The position numbers and the translations under genes were made by a program. From VYDC01 sp963667515 (lineage in GTDB: Bacteria; Chloroflexota; Dehalococcoidia; UBA2979), in contig CAXXXY010000005.1 in assembly GCA_963667515.2 (NCBI GenBank), forward strand, positions 124,001-188,000: a stretch of DNA of 64,000 bases, read 5' to 3'. Below the pieces are notes generated by a model. It ran no database searches, had not been told where the DNA came from, and saw only the letters and a program-made list of their open reading frames with translations. Each line of letters starts with the position of its first letter. The stretch's first letter is position 1. Of this stretch, positions 18,755-27,458 are shown piece by piece.

Positions 18755-19392
18755 CACGCGCTCGCCCCGCGCGCCGCCTGCTGCTCCAGCACGGCGCGCA
18801 GCAGCTCCTCCAGCCCCTCGAGGGCGGGATCGGCGCGCAGCGCCGCCTCCACCAGCCGCTCCGCCTCGCGGCGCCCGTACTGCAGCGCGGTCAGCGCGTC
18901 GACGGCGTCGCCGCGCAGGTCGGGCGCCGCGCCACCGGCGCCGCCGGCCGCCGGCTCCTCGTGCAGCAGCGCGACCTCGCGCAGCCGCCCGTGCAGCCGC
19001 GCCACGATCGTCTGCGCCAGCCGCGCGCCGATGCCGGGGAGCTGCTGCAGGGCGCGCACGTCCTCCGCCTCCACCCAGCGCGCGATCTCGGAGACGGGGA
19101 AGGTGAGCGCCCGCACGGCCTTCACCGGCCCCACGTCCGGCACCTCGATGAAGGTGCGGAAGAAGTCGCGCTCGGCGGCGTGCGGGAAGCCGACGAGCAA
19201 CGGCGTGGGGCTGCGCTCGGAGACGTGGTAGTAGGTGTAGAGGCGGATCTCGTCGCCGAGGGCGTGCCCCGCGACCCACTCCGCGGCGAAGGCAGGCACG
19301 ACCACCTCGTAGCTGACGCCCGCGACCTCGAGCCAGGCGGTGGCGGAGGGCTCGTCCCAGCGCTCGAGCGCGCCGCGCAGCGCCGCGATCAT
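18754..19392 (-). CDS. ruvA: Holliday junction DNA helicase subunit RuvA
   Basis: Tetrameric junction-binding subunit that loads RuvB; 212 residues. N-terminal OB fold (MIAALRGALERW ... YEVVVPA), helix-hairpin-helix motifs in VPDVGPVKAVRAL and LQQLPGIGARLAQTIVARL, and a C-terminal RuvB-contact domain (ALTALQYGRREAERLVEAAL). ATGA overlap with ruvC upstream. ruvB is not in the window. Confidence 0.93.
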   Translation of the reverse strand: MIAALRGALERWDEPSATAWLEVAGVSYEVVVPAFAAEWVAGHALGDEIRLYTYYHVSERSPTPLLVGFPHAAERDFFRTFIEVPDVGPVKAVRALTFPVSEIARWVEAEDVRALQQLPGIGARLAQTIVARLHGRLREVALLHEEPAAGGAGGAAPDLRGDAVDALTALQYGRREAERLVEAALRADPALEGLEELLRAVLEQQAARGASA

Positions 19393-19937
19393 CGCGCGCC
19401 CCCGCCCGCGCCGCTGGCGGCCAGCCGCGCGTCCAGCCGCGCGTCCAGCCGCGCGTCCGCGAGCCGCGTCAACGCGATCGCCATCGCGTCCGAGATGTCC
19501 AGCGGCGACGGCGCCTCGTCCAACTCCAGCTGCAGCATCACCATCGCCCGCACCTGCTCCTTCGGCGCACCGCCGTGGCCGGTGACCGCCTCCTTCACCG
19601 CCGCCGGCGCGTACTCGAAGACGGGGAGCGCCGCCCCGGCCGCCGCGATCAGAGCCGCTGCGCGCGCCTCGCCGATCGCCATCGCGGAGCGCACGTTCTC
19701 CGCCACGAACTGCTGCTCGACGGCGACCTCGGCGGGCGCATGCTCCGCCATCAGCGCGGCCAGCCCGCGCGCGATGCGGTGCAGGCGCACGGCGCGTGGC
19801 TCGCGCGGACGCGTGCGCAGCACGCCGGAGGCGAGCACGCGCGGGCGGTGCGCCTCCCCCTCGACGATCGCCCAGCCGGTGATGGCGAGGCCGGGGTCGA
19901 CCCCCAGCACGCGCCCGGGCACGGCGGCGCCAGGCAT
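19389..19937 (-). CDS. ruvC: Holliday junction resolvase RuvC
   Basis: Endonuclease that resolves four-way junctions; about 182 residues. Catalytic acidic residues are visible in VLGVDPGLAITGWA, VEQQF and SDAMAIALT. The start at MPGAAVPGR (GGAG six bases upstream) gives the normal length; an upstream ATG adds 32 low-complexity residues. The C-terminal RLDARLDARL stretch comes from a 12-base repeat near 19430. Confidence 0.93.
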   Translation of the reverse strand: MPGAAVPGRVLGVDPGLAITGWAIVEGEAHRPRVLASGVLRTRPREPRAVRLHRIARGLAALMAEHAPAEVAVEQQFVAENVRSAMAIGEARAAALIAAAGAALPVFEYAPAAVKEAVTGHGGAPKEQVRAMVMLQLELDEAPSPLDISDAMAIALTRLADARLDARLDARLAASGAGGGAR

Positions 19938-20048
19938 CGGCTCCACCGTCTCGTGCGTCGCGTCGTTCGTCTCAGCCTCGATGGTGCTGCAGCCGTTCCC
20001 CCCGCCGCAGCCCGCCCGTGTGGTCCGCCCCAACTCGTGGAGCTCAGC

Positions 20049-20798
20049 TCAGCTCGCGGCCTCCAGCACCTCCGCCGGGAAGTCGGCGTTGGAGTAGACG
20101 CGCGAGACGTCATCCAGCTCGTCGAGGCGCTCCAGCAGGCGCAGCGTCTGCGTCGCGGCCTTCTCGTCGAGCTCCACCATGCTCTGCGGCACGCGCGCGA
20201 GCTCCGAGCGCAGCACCACGAATCCCGCCTCGGTCAGCCGCTCGCGCACCGCCTCCAGGTCGGCGGGCTCGCTCACGACCTCCACCTCGTCGTCCTCCAG
20301 CGTGACGTCGAGCGCGCCCGCCTCGATCGCCGCGAGCTGCACCTCGTCCGGGTCGGCGCCCGCGGCGGCCACCGTGACGAGCCCGCGCAGCTCGAACTGC
20401 CAGGCGACGGCGCCCGCCTCGGCGAGGTTGCCGCCGCCGCGCGAGAACGCCATCCGCACCTCGGCGACCGCGCGGTTGCGGTTGTCCGTGACCGCCTCCA
20501 CCAGCACCGCGGTGCCGCCGGGCCCGTAGCCCTCGTAGGTGACCTCGACGAGTTGCTCCGCGTCGCCGGCGCCCACGGCGCGCTGCACGGCGCGATCGAT
20601 GTTCGCGTTGGGCATGTTCGCGTCTTTGGCGCGCTGGATCGCGATGCGCAGGCCCGCGTTCATCGTCGGGTCGGCGCCTCCGCCCTGGCGCGCCGCGACG
20701 GTGATCTCACGGCCGAGCTTCGTGAAGAGCTGCCCGCGCTTCGCGTCGAGCGCGCCCTTCTTGTGCTTGATCGAGGACCACTTGGAGTGTCCGGACAC
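20049..20798 (-). CDS. yebC: YebC/PmpR-family protein (TACO1 family)
   Basis: 249 residues, the usual length. Starts SGHSKWSSIKHKKGALDAKRG, the family signature, followed by DPTMNAGLRIAIQRAKDANMPNANIDRA and YEGYGPGG. Family members are described as DNA-binding regulators, and some as factors that relieve ribosome stalling. GTG start chosen because GGAGGG lies upstream and the signature begins right after. Groups with ruvC-ruvA, a common order. Confidence 0.95.
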   Translation of the reverse strand: MSGHSKWSSIKHKKGALDAKRGQLFTKLGREITVAARQGGGADPTMNAGLRIAIQRAKDANMPNANIDRAVQRAVGAGDAEQLVEVTYEGYGPGGTAVLVEAVTDNRNRAVAEVRMAFSRGGGNLAEAGAVAWQFELRGLVTVAAAGADPDEVQLAAIEAGALDVTLEDDEVEVVSEPADLEAVRERLTEAGFVVLRSELARVPQSMVELDEKAATQTLRLLERLDELDDVSRVYSNADFPAEVLEAAS

Positions 20799-20903
20799 CC
20801 GTGCCCTCCCGGCGAGCCGTCCCGCATCCCGCTCGCGCACATGCTAGCAAGGCCGCGGGCCGCGCACGACCGGGGACCCCCCGCACGAGCGGCGGGCCGC
20901 CCG

Positions 20904-21743
20904 CTACGGCCGCAGCGTCACGTTGTCGATGAGGCGCGTGGCGCCGACGCGCACCGCGAGCGAGAGCAGCGCGTCCCCCCGCAGCTCCCCGTCGAGCTCA
21001 TCGAGCGTCCCGGCGTCCGCCAGCGAGACGTAGTCGGCCTGAGCGAGCGGCTGCGCCTCGACGCGGTCGCGCACGATGCGGCGCAGCGTCTCGGCGTCGC
21101 GCACGCCGTCCTCGAACGCCGCCTGCGCCGCCGCGAGGCCCGCCGAGAGCGCGAGCGCCTGCCACCGCTCCTCCGCCGAGAGGTAGACGTTGCGCGAGGA
21201 GAGCGCGAGGCCGTCCGGGTCGCGCACGGTGGGGCAGCCCACCACCTCGACGGGCAGAGCCAGGTCGCGCACGAGCCGCCGGATCACCGCCAGCTGCTGC
21301 GCGTCCTTCTCGCCGAAGTAGGCGCGATCGGGCGCCACGATGGAGAGCAGCACCGTGACGACCGTGGCGACGCCCTCTAGGTGGCCGTGGCGGTGCCTGC
21401 CCTCCAGCCGCTCGCTGAGCCGGCCCACGCTCACCGTGGTCGCGTGCCCCGGCGGGTAGATCTCCTCGACGCTCGGCGCGAAGAGCAGGTCGACGCCGTT
21501 CTCCACGAAGAGCCGGGCGTCGCGCTCCTCGTCGCGCGGGTAGCGCGCCAGGTCCTCGTTCGGGCCGAACTGCGTCGGGTTGACGAAGAGCGAGGCGATG
21601 ACGGAGGCGCACTCCTCGCGCGCGCGACGCACCAGCGAGAGGTGGCCCTCGTGCAGCGCGCCCATCGTCGGCACCAGGCCGACTGGCGCCGGGAGCGCCG
21701 CGCGCTCGGCTCGCAGCTCGGCGACCGTCCGCGAGACGTGCAT
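20904..21743 (-). CDS. panC: Pantothenate synthetase
   Basis: Joins pantoate and beta-alanine using ATP, the last step to vitamin B5. 279 residues. Motifs: VPTMGALHEGHLSLVRRA (HIGH-like), LFVNPTQFGPNED, the YFGEKDAQQ loop and SSRNVYLS (KMSKS-like). Lies 21 bases after panB, so the two form an operon. Confidence 0.96.
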   Translation of the reverse strand: MHVSRTVAELRAERAALPAPVGLVPTMGALHEGHLSLVRRAREECASVIASLFVNPTQFGPNEDLARYPRDEERDARLFVENGVDLLFAPSVEEIYPPGHATTVSVGRLSERLEGRHRHGHLEGVATVVTVLLSIVAPDRAYFGEKDAQQLAVIRRLVRDLALPVEVVGCPTVRDPDGLALSSRNVYLSAEERWQALALSAGLAAAQAAFEDGVRDAETLRRIVRDRVEAQPLAQADYVSLADAGTLDELDGELRGDALLSLAVRVGATRLIDNVTLRP

Positions 21744-21764
21744 CGAGGGCCGGGCGCGCGCGCG

Positions 21765-22736
21765 CTAGCCGCGCTCGGGCGTGCCGCCGGCGGGCGCGTC
21801 GCTCGCGCCGGCGGGGCCGTAGAGCTCGGCGCGCTCCGCGTCCGGCGCCTCGGCCGCCAGCGGCGGCGGCGTCTCGCCGGCGCCCTCGCCGCCCTGCGCC
21901 GTCATCCGCTCGATGAGCGCCAGCGCGCGCTCGTCCATGTAGAACGACTCCTCGGCCGCGGGGAACTCACCGGCCGCCACCGCGCCGCGGTACGTCCCCA
22001 GCGCCTCGCGCACCAGCCGGCCGCCCTCCAGGAAGCGCCGGGCGTGCTTGGGCTGGAAGTCCTCGTAGAGGCCCAGCAGGTCGTGCAGCACCTGCACCTG
22101 CCCGCTACAGAAGGGCCCGGCGCCGATGCCGATGGTGGGGACGCGCACCCGCTTCGTGATCATGTGCGCGAGCGCCGTGGGGATCGTCTCCAGCACGATC
22201 GCGTAGGCGCCCGCCTCGTCCAGCGCCTTCGCGTCGCCGATGAGTCGCACGGCGTCGCGCGGCGTCTTGCCCTGCACGCGGAAGCCGCCGAGCTGGTGCA
22301 CGGACTGCGGCGTGAGGCCGATGTGCCCCATCACCGGGATGCCCGCCTCCACGAGCCGGCGCACCGTCTCCGCGACGCGCGCGCCGCCCTCCAGCTTCAC
22401 GGCGCCGGCGCCCGTCTCGCGCAGCACGCGCGTCGCGGCGCGCATCGCGTCCTGCCAGCCCGTCTGGTAGCTGCCGAACGGCAGGTCGACGACGACGTGG
22501 GCGCGCTGTGCGCCGCGCATCACCGCCTTCGCGTGGTGGATCATGTCGTCGAGGGTGACCGGCAGCGTCGATTCGTAGCCGAGCACGACCATCCCCAGGC
22601 TGTCGCCCACGAGAATCGCCGGGATCTCCGCCTGGTCGACGAGCTTCGCCGTCGGGTAGTCGTAGGCCGTGACCATGGCGATCGGCTCGCCGCGGTCGCG
22701 CAGGCGCTGCAGATCGGTGGTGGTGACGCGCCTCAT
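21765..22736 (-). CDS. panB: Ketopantoate hydroxymethyltransferase
   Basis: Adds a hydroxymethyl group from methylene-THF to ketoisovalerate. About 323 residues from the ATG giving MRRVTTTDLQ; an upstream GTG adds 11 residues and lacks a ribosome site. Motifs: VTAYDYPTAKLVDQA, VGDSLGMVVLGYEST, VKLEGG, MGHIGLTPQSVHQLGGFRVQG and IGIGAG. A 50-residue Ala/Pro/Glu tail exceeds the family length. About 220 bases upstream hold only a possible -10 (GATACT at 22970-22975, minus strand). Confidence 0.95.
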   Translation of the reverse strand: MRRVTTTDLQRLRDRGEPIAMVTAYDYPTAKLVDQAEIPAILVGDSLGMVVLGYESTLPVTLDDMIHHAKAVMRGAQRAHVVVDLPFGSYQTGWQDAMRAATRVLRETGAGAVKLEGGARVAETVRRLVEAGIPVMGHIGLTPQSVHQLGGFRVQGKTPRDAVRLIGDAKALDEAGAYAIVLETIPTALAHMITKRVRVPTIGIGAGPFCSGQVQVLHDLLGLYEDFQPKHARRFLEGGRLVREALGTYRGAVAAGEFPAAEESFYMDERALALIERMTAQGGEGAGETPPPLAAEAPDAERAELYGPAGASDAPAGGTPERG

Positions 22737-22992
22737 CGCGCGGCTCCCGTCGATCGCGGGGAGCGGCACGGCACGGCTTCAGCGCGGAAGTGGGGCATCT
22801 CGGCTCCGTCTCGGTCTCGTCGATCCAAGCGGACATGTCGCGCGAGCGATCGAGCCACATCGCCGTCGACCGCGGGTCGAACGGCGGTGCGTGCTCCGTG
22901 CCCGTCCTCCTCGCCGCCGCTACGCGGTCGGCGGGCGCACGGCCGGCCCGGTCGCTCAACGCCGCGAGTATCGAAAAGCGGCGGGGCGCCTG

Positions 22993-24114
22993 TCAACGCC
23001 CCGCGCGCGGCGAACGCGCCGCTCGCGGCCGCCGCGCGCGCCACTCGGCCGCCGACGGGACGCCCGCGAGCCCCGTCGCGAACCGCACCGCGCGCAGCAC
23101 GGCGCGCTCGACGGCGCGCGCCGCCAGCGCCTCCAGCGCCACGAGGCGCCCCGCTGCGAGCTCGACGGCGCCCGTCGCGAGGCCAAACGCGACGTCGCCG
23201 TCGCCGCGCGTGTGCGCGGGCCAGATCGTGCGGGCGAAGCCATCGTGCGCCGCCGCCGCGAGCACGCTCGCCTCGGCCTTCGTCAGCTTCGCATCGGTCG
23301 CCACGACGGCGAGCGTCGTGCTCTCGGGCGCGGGCGGCGTCCCGCGCGCGGGCCCGCCGGCGCGCAGCAGCTCGATCGGGTCGAGGAAGGTGCGGCGCGG
23401 CCCACGAGGCGCGGCCACCGGCTCGCCGCTAGCCGGGTCGACGATCGCGCCCAGCGCGTTCACCACCACCAGCGCCCCGACCACGATCTCCCGCTCGCCC
23501 CCCTCCGGCGCGGCGGCGAGCCGCTCGCTCGCGGTGCCGATGCCGCCCTTCAGCCGCCCGTCGGCGCCCGCGAGCTTGGCGACGGTCGCGCCCGTCCCCG
23601 CGCCCACGCTGCCCTCGGCGACGCGCCCGCCGCTCGCCGCTCGTACGGCGCGGTAGCCCGCCTCGGCATCGGGCGACCACGGCCGCCCGATGCCGAGGTC
23701 GTAGAGAATCGCGCCGGGCACGATCGGGATGCGCTGCTCCGTCCCCGGGGGGCCGACGGCGTAGCCCACGCCCCGCCCGCGCAGCGCGCGCACCACGCCG
23801 TCCGCCGCGGCGAGCCCGGGCGCCGAGCCGCCCGCGAGCAGCACCGCGTGCACCTCCTCCACGAGCATGCCGGGGCGCAGCAGATCGGTCTCGCGGGTGC
23901 CGGGCGCGCCGCCGCGCACGTCCACGCCTCCCACCGTGCCGGGCGGCGCGAGCACGACGCTGACGCCGGTGGCTCTGCGGCGGCTGCTCCACTGCCCCAC
24001 GCGCACGCCCGGAACGTCGGTGATGCGCCCCGGCTCGGGCTCGGCCGCGCCGCGCGCGCCGGCACGCGACGCTGCATGCAGCGAGTCGGCGCGAGGGGGG
24101 CGGGCGCGGCCCAC
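22993..24114 (-). CDS. P1-family (DmpA/OAT-type) aminopeptidase
   Basis: 373-residue N-terminal-nucleophile hydrolase of peptidase family P1, which self-cleaves into two chains. Family blocks: ITDVPGVRVGQW, LLAGGSAPGLAAADGV, IPIVPGAILYDLGIG, GSVGAGTGATVAKLAG, and the nucleophile strand ESTTLAVVATDAKLTKAE near residue 265. The N-terminal 28 residues are low-complexity, so a later start is possible. It sits 12 bases after the hydrolase-like gene upstream. Substrate unknown. Confidence 0.85.
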   Translation of the reverse strand: MGRARPPRADSLHAASRAGARGAAEPEPGRITDVPGVRVGQWSSRRRATGVSVVLAPPGTVGGVDVRGGAPGTRETDLLRPGMLVEEVHAVLLAGGSAPGLAAADGVVRALRGRGVGYAVGPPGTEQRIPIVPGAILYDLGIGRPWSPDAEAGYRAVRAASGGRVAEGSVGAGTGATVAKLAGADGRLKGGIGTASERLAAAPEGGEREIVVGALVVVNALGAIVDPASGEPVAAPRGPRRTFLDPIELLRAGGPARGTPPAPESTTLAVVATDAKLTKAEASVLAAAAHDGFARTIWPAHTRGDGDVAFGLATGAVELAAGRLVALEALAARAVERAVLRAVRFATGLAGVPSAAEWRARRPRAARSPRAGR

Positions 24115-24126
24115 GGCGGGCCGGCG

Positions 24127-25029
24127 CTAGACCGCGGAGGCGATGGGGAGCCGCGCCGGCACCGCGAGCTCGATGAAGGCGAGGGAGCGCCGCAGGTACT
24201 CCTCCGGGTGGCGCACGAACGCCTCGCAGTGGCCCGCCTCGGAGGCGACCCACACCTCGTGCTGCCGGCTGAGCGAGGCGGCGGCGAGGTTCAGCGTCTG
24301 CGCGGGCGGCACCCGCTCGTCCTGCTCGCCGCAGACGAAGAGCACGGGCACGCGCTCGGCGCGCACCACGGCCGCCATCGGATCGAGTGCGTCGACGTCG
24401 GCGCCGAAGAGCCGCCGCGCCAGCAGGTAGCCGAGCCCGAGCAGGTAGCGCGGCACGCGGCGGTGTCGGTGGCGGAGCTGCTCGCGCAGGGAGGCGAGCG
24501 GGGAGTCGGCGATCACCGCGGCGACCGGGCTCTCGGCGGCGGCGGCCGCCAGCGCCAGCGAGGCGCCGAGGCCGAAGCCATGCAGCAGCACCGGGAGACC
24601 GGCCGCGCGGCGTCCCGCGTAGGCCACGGCGGCGACCACGTCCAGCAGCTCCGGCCCGCCCAGCAGGTCGCGGCTGCCGGCCGACTCGCCCCGCCCGCGC
24701 AGGTCGAAGGCGAGCACGTGGAAGCCGCGGCGGACGTACTCGCGCTGCAGCGACAGCAGGCCGCGCTCCGGGTCGGCGCGCGTCCCGTCGCCGTCGTGCA
24801 CCATCGTCACCACGGCCCGCGCTCCGGGCGACTCGATGAACCAGCCGCGAAGCGCCAGCCGATCGGCGGCGTGGAACTGCACCTCTTCGTAGCGGAGCCC
24901 GGTGTCGGCGGGCGTGCCGCGCACGCGGCTGCGTGGGGAGCGCGTGAAGCGGTTCGCGAGGTACAGCGCCGCCACGAAATGCCCGAGCGCGATGAACGCG
25001 CCGAGGCCTACGAGCACCGGGATCGCCAT
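24127..25029 (-). CDS. Alpha/beta-hydrolase-fold membrane-anchored protein without the usual nucleophile
   Basis: 300 residues: an N-terminal membrane helix (about 3-24) and an alpha/beta-hydrolase domain. The oxyanion strand, the acid (CGEQDERVPPAQ) and the histidine (EAGHCEAFVRHPEEY) are in place, but the nucleophile elbow reads LLHGFGLGAS, so position 153 is Gly where GFSLGA-type relatives have Ser. It may be catalytically dead, use another residue, or carry a point error. Encoded just upstream of the P1 peptidase, probably the same transcript. Confidence 0.8.
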   Translation of the reverse strand: MAIPVLVGLGAFIALGHFVAALYLANRFTRSPRSRVRGTPADTGLRYEEVQFHAADRLALRGWFIESPGARAVVTMVHDGDGTRADPERGLLSLQREYVRRGFHVLAFDLRGRGESAGSRDLLGGPELLDVVAAVAYAGRRAAGLPVLLHGFGLGASLALAAAAAESPVAAVIADSPLASLREQLRHRHRRVPRYLLGLGYLLARRLFGADVDALDPMAAVVRAERVPVLFVCGEQDERVPPAQTLNLAAASLSRQHEVWVASEAGHCEAFVRHPEEYLRRSLAFIELAVPARLPIASAV

Positions 25030-25169
25030 GGAACCTCACCCCGCCCGGATCGCCCGGCGCCGTTCCCGCCGGGCGTCATGCACCCTACTACCGCGCCGCC
25101 CCCCGCCTCAACAGTGGAAACCCGGACGGCGTGAGTTATGGCAGGGAGCAGATGAGCGGCGCCCCGGGG

Positions 25170-25718
25170 CTAGATGACCCCGCGCAGGCCCCAGCCGACG
25201 GCGAAGGCGACCGCCGCCGCCGCCGAGCCGATCACCAGCATCTCCAGCCCCGAGCTGAGCCAGTGCGCCCCCGTGATGCGCGTCCGCAGCGCGCCGACCA
25301 CGAACAGCGTGACGGCCGTGAAGGCCGCCGCGACCGGGAAGGCCTCGGCGGGGTCGAGCACGAGGTACGGCAGCAGCGGCACCGCGCCGATGCTGACGAA
25401 CGAGCCGAAGATCACCCCGCCGTGCACCGCGGGCACCCAGCGCCCCGGCTCCTCCCCGCCCTCGTGGTTGGCGCGCGCCTGCCCCTCGGAGCGGCGGCCG
25501 AGGTAGTCGCCCGCGCCCATGGAGATCCCATCGGCGAGCAGGTTCGCGAGCCCCAGCACCAGCGCCACCCCCGAGCCGAGGTCGGCGCCGGTCACGCTGC
25601 TGACCACGGCGAACGTCGTGATCAGACCGTCGTTCGCGCCGAAGACCAGGTCGCCGATCAGCGCGCGCGGCCCCGGCCAGTCGCGGTTGCCCAGGAACTG
25701 CGTCACCGGCAGCAGCAC
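25170..25718 (-). CDS. VIT1/CCC1-family transporter
   Basis: 182-residue membrane protein of the vacuolar iron transporter family. It shows the signature LIGDLVFGANDGLITTFAVVSSVTGA, then LADGISMGAGDYLGRRSEGQA, and three more hydrophobic helices. Relatives move Fe2+/Mn2+ out of the cytoplasm. The GTG at 25718 is preferred because GGGGAGG lies just upstream; longer in-frame versions give unrelated residues. Next to a second cation transporter (GDT1 type). Confidence 0.82.
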   Translation of the reverse strand: MLLPVTQFLGNRDWPGPRALIGDLVFGANDGLITTFAVVSSVTGADLGSGVALVLGLANLLADGISMGAGDYLGRRSEGQARANHEGGEEPGRWVPAVHGGVIFGSFVSIGAVPLLPYLVLDPAEAFPVAAAFTAVTLFVVGALRTRITGAHWLSSGLEMLVIGSAAAAVAFAVGWGLRGVI

Positions 25719-25768
25719 GCCCGCGGCCTCCCCACCCGGTCGCGGTTGCGTGCGCCGGGTCGCCCGTA

Positions 25769-26416
25769 TCAGAGCACGGCGACCGCGAGGAGCGCGAGCC
25801 CCGCCGCGACGAAGAGCGCCCCCCGCCGCGCGCTCCACGAGGCGCGGGGCAGCGCCTGCGCCAGCCGCGCCCCCGCGATCACGGCGAGCGCGTCGGCGGC
25901 GACCATCCCCGCCGTCGCCCCCGCCCACACCAGCGCGCCCTCGCCCGCCTCGACCCCGGCGAGCGAGATCGCCGCGAGCTGCGTCTTGTCGCCGAGCTCG
26001 GCGATCACGAGCGCGCCACCGACCGCCGCCGCCAGCAGCAGCGTCGAGCCGCGCCCGCGGACCCCGGCCGCCCGCGCGAGCAGCGCCTGCGCCCCGCGCC
26101 TCGGCTGCTCATCGCCCGCACCGTCCCCGTCCGCGGCGCCTTCCTCTCCCGCGGGAAGCGAGGCACGCAACGTCCACGCGCCCACCGTGACGAAGAGGAG
26201 CGCCGCCCCCACCTCGACAGGGCGCCGCGGCAGCAGCTCGCCGGCGACCGCGCCCAGCAACACCGCCGCCGCCATCAGCAGCGCCGCCGAGACGGCGATC
26301 GCCGCCAGCAGCACGGCCGCGCGCACGCGCGTCGCGACCGCCAGCACGAGCAGCATCGACTTGTCGCCGAACTCGGCGAGGAAGACGAGCGCGAAGGCCG
26401 AGGCGAGCGCGCCCAC
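25769..26416 (-). CDS. GDT1/TMEM165-family (UPF0016) membrane protein
   Basis: 215 residues with two copies of the family's acidic signature: FLAEFGDKSMLL in the first half and VIAELGDKTQLA in the second, each followed by helices. The family is linked to Mn2+/Ca2+ export. GTG start lies eight bases after the fpg stop. With the VIT-type gene downstream it suggests metal (Mn/Fe) homeostasis, an inference from families only. Confidence 0.87.
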   Translation of the reverse strand: MGALASAFALVFLAEFGDKSMLLVLAVATRVRAAVLLAAIAVSAALLMAAAVLLGAVAGELLPRRPVEVGAALLFVTVGAWTLRASLPAGEEGAADGDGAGDEQPRRGAQALLARAAGVRGRGSTLLLAAAVGGALVIAELGDKTQLAAISLAGVEAGEGALVWAGATAGMVAADALAVIAGARLAQALPRASWSARRGALFVAAGLALLAVAVL

Positions 26417-26424
26417 GCCTCGCC

Positions 26425-27255
26425 CTAGCGCCGCTGACAGCCGGGACAGAGGTGCGTGCCGCGCCCGGCGACGCGCCGCTTCACGATCGTCGTGCCGCAG
26501 CGCCGGCACGGCTGCCCCTCGCGCCGGAAGACGGCGACGCGCACGGTGTGCAGCCCCTCCGCCCCCAGCCCGTCGCGGTAGTCGCTGAAGCTCGATCCGC
26601 GGTCGGCGATCGAGGCGGCCAGCGCGTCGCCGACAGCCGCGTGCAGCCGCGCCACCCGCCGCGGCCCCAGCTCGCTCGCGGACGTGCGCGGGTCGATCCG
26701 CGCCCGCCAGCACGCCTCGTCGGCGTAGATGTTGCCCACCCCCGCCGCCACCGACTGGTCGAGCAGCGCCGCCTTGACCGCCACCGTGCGCCGCCGCAGC
26801 GCGCCGCGCAGCCATGCCGCCGTGAACTGCTCGGAGAGCGCGTCCGGCCCCGCCCGCGGGAAGGCCTCGCGCGGCTCCTCGACGAGGTGCCAGGTGGCGA
26901 ACTTGCGCACGTCGCGCAGCGAGAGCGCCGATCCGTCGTCGAGCTCCACGCGCGCCCGCTCGAAGCGGTGGCGAGGGAACCGCGCCGCGCCCGCCGCCTC
27001 GTGCACCAGCGACCCGGTCATGCGCAGGTGGATGACCCACGTGCGCCCGTCGTCGAGGCCCAGCAGCAGGTACTTGCCGTGCCGCCCGATGCCCTCGACG
27101 CGCCGCCCGGTGAGCGCCCGCTCCATCTCTCGCGGCGCGTGCGTGACGGCGAGCCGCTCGGCGCCGCGGTGGATGCGCACCCGTTCGAAGCGCCGCCCGA
27201 CGAGCAGCGGCTGAAGGTCCCGCCGAATGGTCTCGACCTCTGGCAACTCAGGCAC
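26425..27255 (-). CDS. mutM: Formamidopyrimidine-DNA glycosylase
   Basis: Bifunctional base-excision enzyme removing 8-oxoguanine; 276 residues. The catalytic N-terminal proline is in MPELPEVETIRRDL, the lysine in GRHGKYLLL, the helix-two-turn-helix in LLDQSVAAGVGNIYADEACW, and the C-terminal zinc finger in CRRCG...CPGC. GTG start. The bases directly upstream are repeat copy B, which therefore carries its promoter region. Confidence 0.95.
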   Translation of the reverse strand: MPELPEVETIRRDLQPLLVGRRFERVRIHRGAERLAVTHAPREMERALTGRRVEGIGRHGKYLLLGLDDGRTWVIHLRMTGSLVHEAAGAARFPRHRFERARVELDDGSALSLRDVRKFATWHLVEEPREAFPRAGPDALSEQFTAAWLRGALRRRTVAVKAALLDQSVAAGVGNIYADEACWRARIDPRTSASELGPRRVARLHAAVGDALAASIADRGSSFSDYRDGLGAEGLHTVRVAVFRREGQPCRRCGTTIVKRRVAGRGTHLCPGCQRR

Positions 27256-27263
27256 GAGCGCGA

Positions 27264-27458
27264 GCGTTCCGCTCGACCCCAGGGGCTGCCGCGAGCGTTC
27301 CGTTGCATCCTAGTGGCTGCCGCTCCTCGAAGAAGACGGCGGCCTTCGGGCGACGAGCATGCTCGGAACAGCGGCGGCGAGAGCTTGCGATCATCCGCCC
27401 TCCGGCAGGAGCGGCAGCCACTAGGGTCGAGCGGAACGCTCGTCGAGCGGAACGCTCG
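27264..27458. repeat. MITE-like inverted-repeat element, copy B
   Basis: Arms at 27294-27327 and 27407-27440 are inverted copies sharing AGCGTTCCG and CCTAGTGGCTGCCGCTCCT. A truncated extra arm lies at 27264-27293 (AGCGTTCCGCTCGACCCC) and a partial one at 27443-27458 (GTCGAGCGGAACGCTCG). It fills the gap between polA and fpg and reaches 38 bases into the 3' end of polA, supplying that gene's stop codon. Confidence 0.75.
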
